Shown piece after piece: positions 62,403-64,000 of a stretch of 64,000 nt of DNA. Origin of the DNA: Anaerolineaceae bacterium (GTDB lineage Bacteria > Chloroflexota > Anaerolineae > Aggregatilineales > Phototrophicaceae); the NCBI GenBank assembly GCA_020634165.1, contig JACKCF010000001.1, positions 372,001 through 436,000 on the forward strand, given 5' to 3'. The notes under the pieces were generated by a model, which saw only the letters and a program-made list of their open reading frames with translations, did not search any database and had not been told where the DNA came from. The translations under genes were made by a program, and so were the position numbers. Positions within the stretch are counted from its first letter, which is position 1; each line of letters starts with the position of its first letter.

Positions 62403-63098
62403 CTACCGCTTCATCGGCTCCGCAAGGGGCATTTCGTTGGTTTCTGCCAGATATTCCAGGCCCTCGCGGTCGGCGATATACACCTGACGGCCATCTTTGC
62501 GCAGCAGATTGGCATTGAGCAGGGCACGCAGGGCGCGGCCCACGACTTCGCGCGTGGTCCCCAGAATGCTGGCAATCTCTTCCTGGGTGAGGGTGGTTGG
62601 TGCTTCGCAGATCGTATCGGCGTAGGTGCTCTCATACAGGAACAGCTTGGCCAGCCGGGATGGAATCGTGCGGAAGGTCATGTCTTCCAGACGTTCGATG
62701 TATTTGCGGTTGACCAGTGCTAATGCCTGAACGTAGTTCTGCAGCAGGTCGCGCTCGGTGGCCAGTAATTCCATGAGTTGTTCATGGCCAATGCGCATGA
62801 CCACCGCAGCCGTCACCGCGACAGCGTTATAGGGGTTTACGCCGCCATCGACGGCACAAACTTCGTTGAAAGTGGTGGGTGGGCGCAGCAGGCTGAGGGT
62901 ATGCGTCCGGCCTTCCGGGCTGATGCGATAAATGCGCACCATACCATCGACTACCACGTGTAATCCGGCGCAAGCCTCCCCTTCGTTGAAGATCGTCGCT
63001 CCGGCCTGGTAGGTGTGACGATGGGCCGCATCGGATATGCGGTGGCTGACTTCTGGCCCAATGCCGACAAAACAGGGCACACTGGCCCAATCAATCAT
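62403..63098 (-). CDS. Crp/Fnr-family transcription regulator
   Basis: A 231-residue protein. The cyclic-nucleotide-binding-like beta barrel (ATIFNEGEACAGLHVVVDGMVRIYRIS) and long dimer helix are followed by a winged helix, LTQEEIASILGTTREVVGRALRALLNANLLR. No Fnr-type cysteine cluster is seen; an effector cannot be named. The start is at 63098. The IS copy 2 insertion is 86 bp beyond its 3' end. Confidence 0.9.
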   Translation of the reverse strand: MIDWASVPCFVGIGPEVSHRISDAAHRHTYQAGATIFNEGEACAGLHVVVDGMVRIYRISPEGRTHTLSLLRPPTTFNEVCAVDGGVNPYNAVAVTAAVVMRIGHEQLMELLATERDLLQNYVQALALVNRKYIERLEDMTFRTIPSRLAKLFLYESTYADTICEAPTTLTQEEIASILGTTREVVGRALRALLNANLLRKDGRQVYIADREGLEYLAETNEMPLAEPMKR

Positions 63099-63216
63099 AG
63101 TGGTTACTCACGCAACTAGTATGGTGTCATTATAGAGAAAATCATGTGCCTGGGACTATAACGCAGGACCCGCCGGAATGGTATGCCAATATCGAACGGA
63201 ATGCGAAAAGCAGGGC

Positions 63217-63948
63217 TTAACTGGTGCTCCACCGCTCGATGAGCCACTCGGCGTTGGGCAGTCCGACGTCGCGCATTTGCTGGTGATAGGACTTGGCATC
63301 GTATGGCAGCCGGAAGAACTGCACATTCACATCTTTCGAGCGATGCAGGTCTAGCAGGGCATATTCGGCATAAGACACCGGTCGATGACCTTCAGGGTCG
63401 GGTTCCCAGGCCAGCCCTACGCTACCCGGATTGATGATGGTCTTATCGCCCCAGCGGCGCAGCATCTGGGCATGGGTGTGGCCGCCGATATAGACATGTG
63501 CATCGAAGTCGCCCAGCATGTCTTTAAGCTGGCTATCTGGCGTGTCGATGGCGATGCCTTCGTCAAAGTTGCGCGGCGAACCGTGATAACACAGCACCCG
63601 CATCCCATATTCGTAAATGCTCAGATGAGGCGTAAAACCAGCGATATAAGCTTTGTCGTCGGCATTGAGCCGTTCGGCTGCCCATATACTGGTTTCATGA
63701 TAATACGCGCTGACACCATTGGGCTTATCGTACAGGCTGGTATTGAGGACGAAAGCATCCATGTTGCCCATAATGACCGGGCAGCTCAGGTCACGAATGC
63801 GATGCAGTGCTTCCTGAGGACGGGCGCCGTTAGCGGCGACATCGCCCAGGCATACAATTTGATCTGGTGCATAACCGCTTAAATGTGCCAGCACTTTTTC
63901 CAGTGCCAGCACATTGCCATGCACATCGCTCAGTATTGCCAGTCTCAT
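63217..63948 (-). CDS. Calcineurin-like metallophosphoesterase
   Basis: A 243-residue protein with metal motifs LSDVHGN (8-14), CLGDVAANG, MGNMD (GNxD variant), CYHGSP and GGHTHAQM. Resembles YfcE/serine-threonine phosphatase-like bacterial enzymes that cleave phosphodi- or monoesters. Its start abuts the stop of the gene upstream (TAG-ATG). Confidence 0.9.
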   Translation of the reverse strand: MRLAILSDVHGNVLALEKVLAHLSGYAPDQIVCLGDVAANGARPQEALHRIRDLSCPVIMGNMDAFVLNTSLYDKPNGVSAYYHETSIWAAERLNADDKAYIAGFTPHLSIYEYGMRVLCYHGSPRNFDEGIAIDTPDSQLKDMLGDFDAHVYIGGHTHAQMLRRWGDKTIINPGSVGLAWEPDPEGHRPVSYAEYALLDLHRSKDVNVQFFRLPYDAKSYHQQMRDVGLPNAEWLIERWSTS

Positions 63949-63999
63949 CTAGATCAAAGAGGCCATCACTACTAGTGCTACCATCAGCACAGCCGCTAA
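63949..63999 (-). CDS. C-terminal fragment of a probable membrane protein, cut by the window edge
   Basis: Read leftwards from the window edge, 16 hydrophobic codons (LAAVLMVALVVMASLI) run to TAG directly before the phosphoesterase start. It looks like the last membrane helix of a coupled upstream gene. Too short to identify. Confidence 0.4.
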   Translation of the reverse strand, partial: LAAVLMVALVVMASLI

Positions 64000-64000
64000 C

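Overview
The window reads as a chromosomal segment of a free-living bacterium of moderate GC content. The mix of genes (full-length cobalamin-dependent MetH, many TolB-like and PsbP-like secreted proteins, DUF5680, Imm5-like, RsbRD-like and STAND/TPR proteins, abundant RAYT-linked palindromes) resembles Anaerolineae-type Chloroflexota. That placement is an inference from gene content, not a database result. No rRNA, tRNA or CRISPR array was seen.

Layout. 1-7 kb: a secreted S8 subtilase that runs off the left edge, preceded in the same operon by a small exported protein resembling the subtilase's own propeptide; then a four-helix membrane protein, a 45-bp-period palindrome array and an M19 dipeptidase. 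7-12 kb: two STAS-like paralogues convergent with five overlapping tandem paralogues of a five-helix membrane protein. 12-22 kb: a membrane-anchored molybdopterin oxidoreductase, a RAYT (REP-associated) transposase, a GH5 glycosidase, a GT-C glycosyltransferase, a DUF5680 gene and a large STAND ATPase/TPR protein. 22-24.9 kb: an IS110-type DEDD recombinase whose leader is bounded by a perfect 12-bp inverted repeat ending at the start codon, followed by two zinc-ribbon genes, a terminator and about 570 bp of hairpin-rich non-coding DNA. 25-30 kb: a DinB/MDMPI-like enzyme, a lipoprotein related to cholesterol-dependent cytolysins, a third STAS-like paralogue and a secreted propeller-like protein. 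30-41 kb: MetH, a frameshifted second RAYT, and a run of small-molecule enzymes (GNAT, PNPOx-like, FAD oxidoreductase, double VOC, a second sulfite-oxidase-like protein). 41-46 kb: a Pgl-like surface-glycan initiation operon (PglC, PglD, DUF218, PglE types) divergent from a Wzz/BY-kinase. 46-57 kb: an Imm5-like protein, a MerR regulator with a typical 19-bp-spacer promoter, an SDR, a TolB-like propeller, RecJ, a ParB-like protein, a methyltransferase and an HTH-RsbRD/DprA pair. 57-64 kb: a large secreted class-C beta-lactamase-fold protein, two identical 1157-bp IS1-like elements, a GyrI-like protein between them, a Crp/Fnr regulator and a metallophosphoesterase.

A GTAG-type palindrome family (consensus gtaggggca...tgcccctac) runs through the window. 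It occurs between genes, inside the coding sequence of both RAYT genes, as a tandem array, and as the insertion target of both IS1-like copies. A second family of paired GC-rich boxes occurs twice. The most unusual loci are the IS110-type recombinase with its structured leader and zinc-ribbon partners, the cytolysin-like lipoprotein, the five-gene tandem membrane family and the free-standing subtilase propeptide-like protein.
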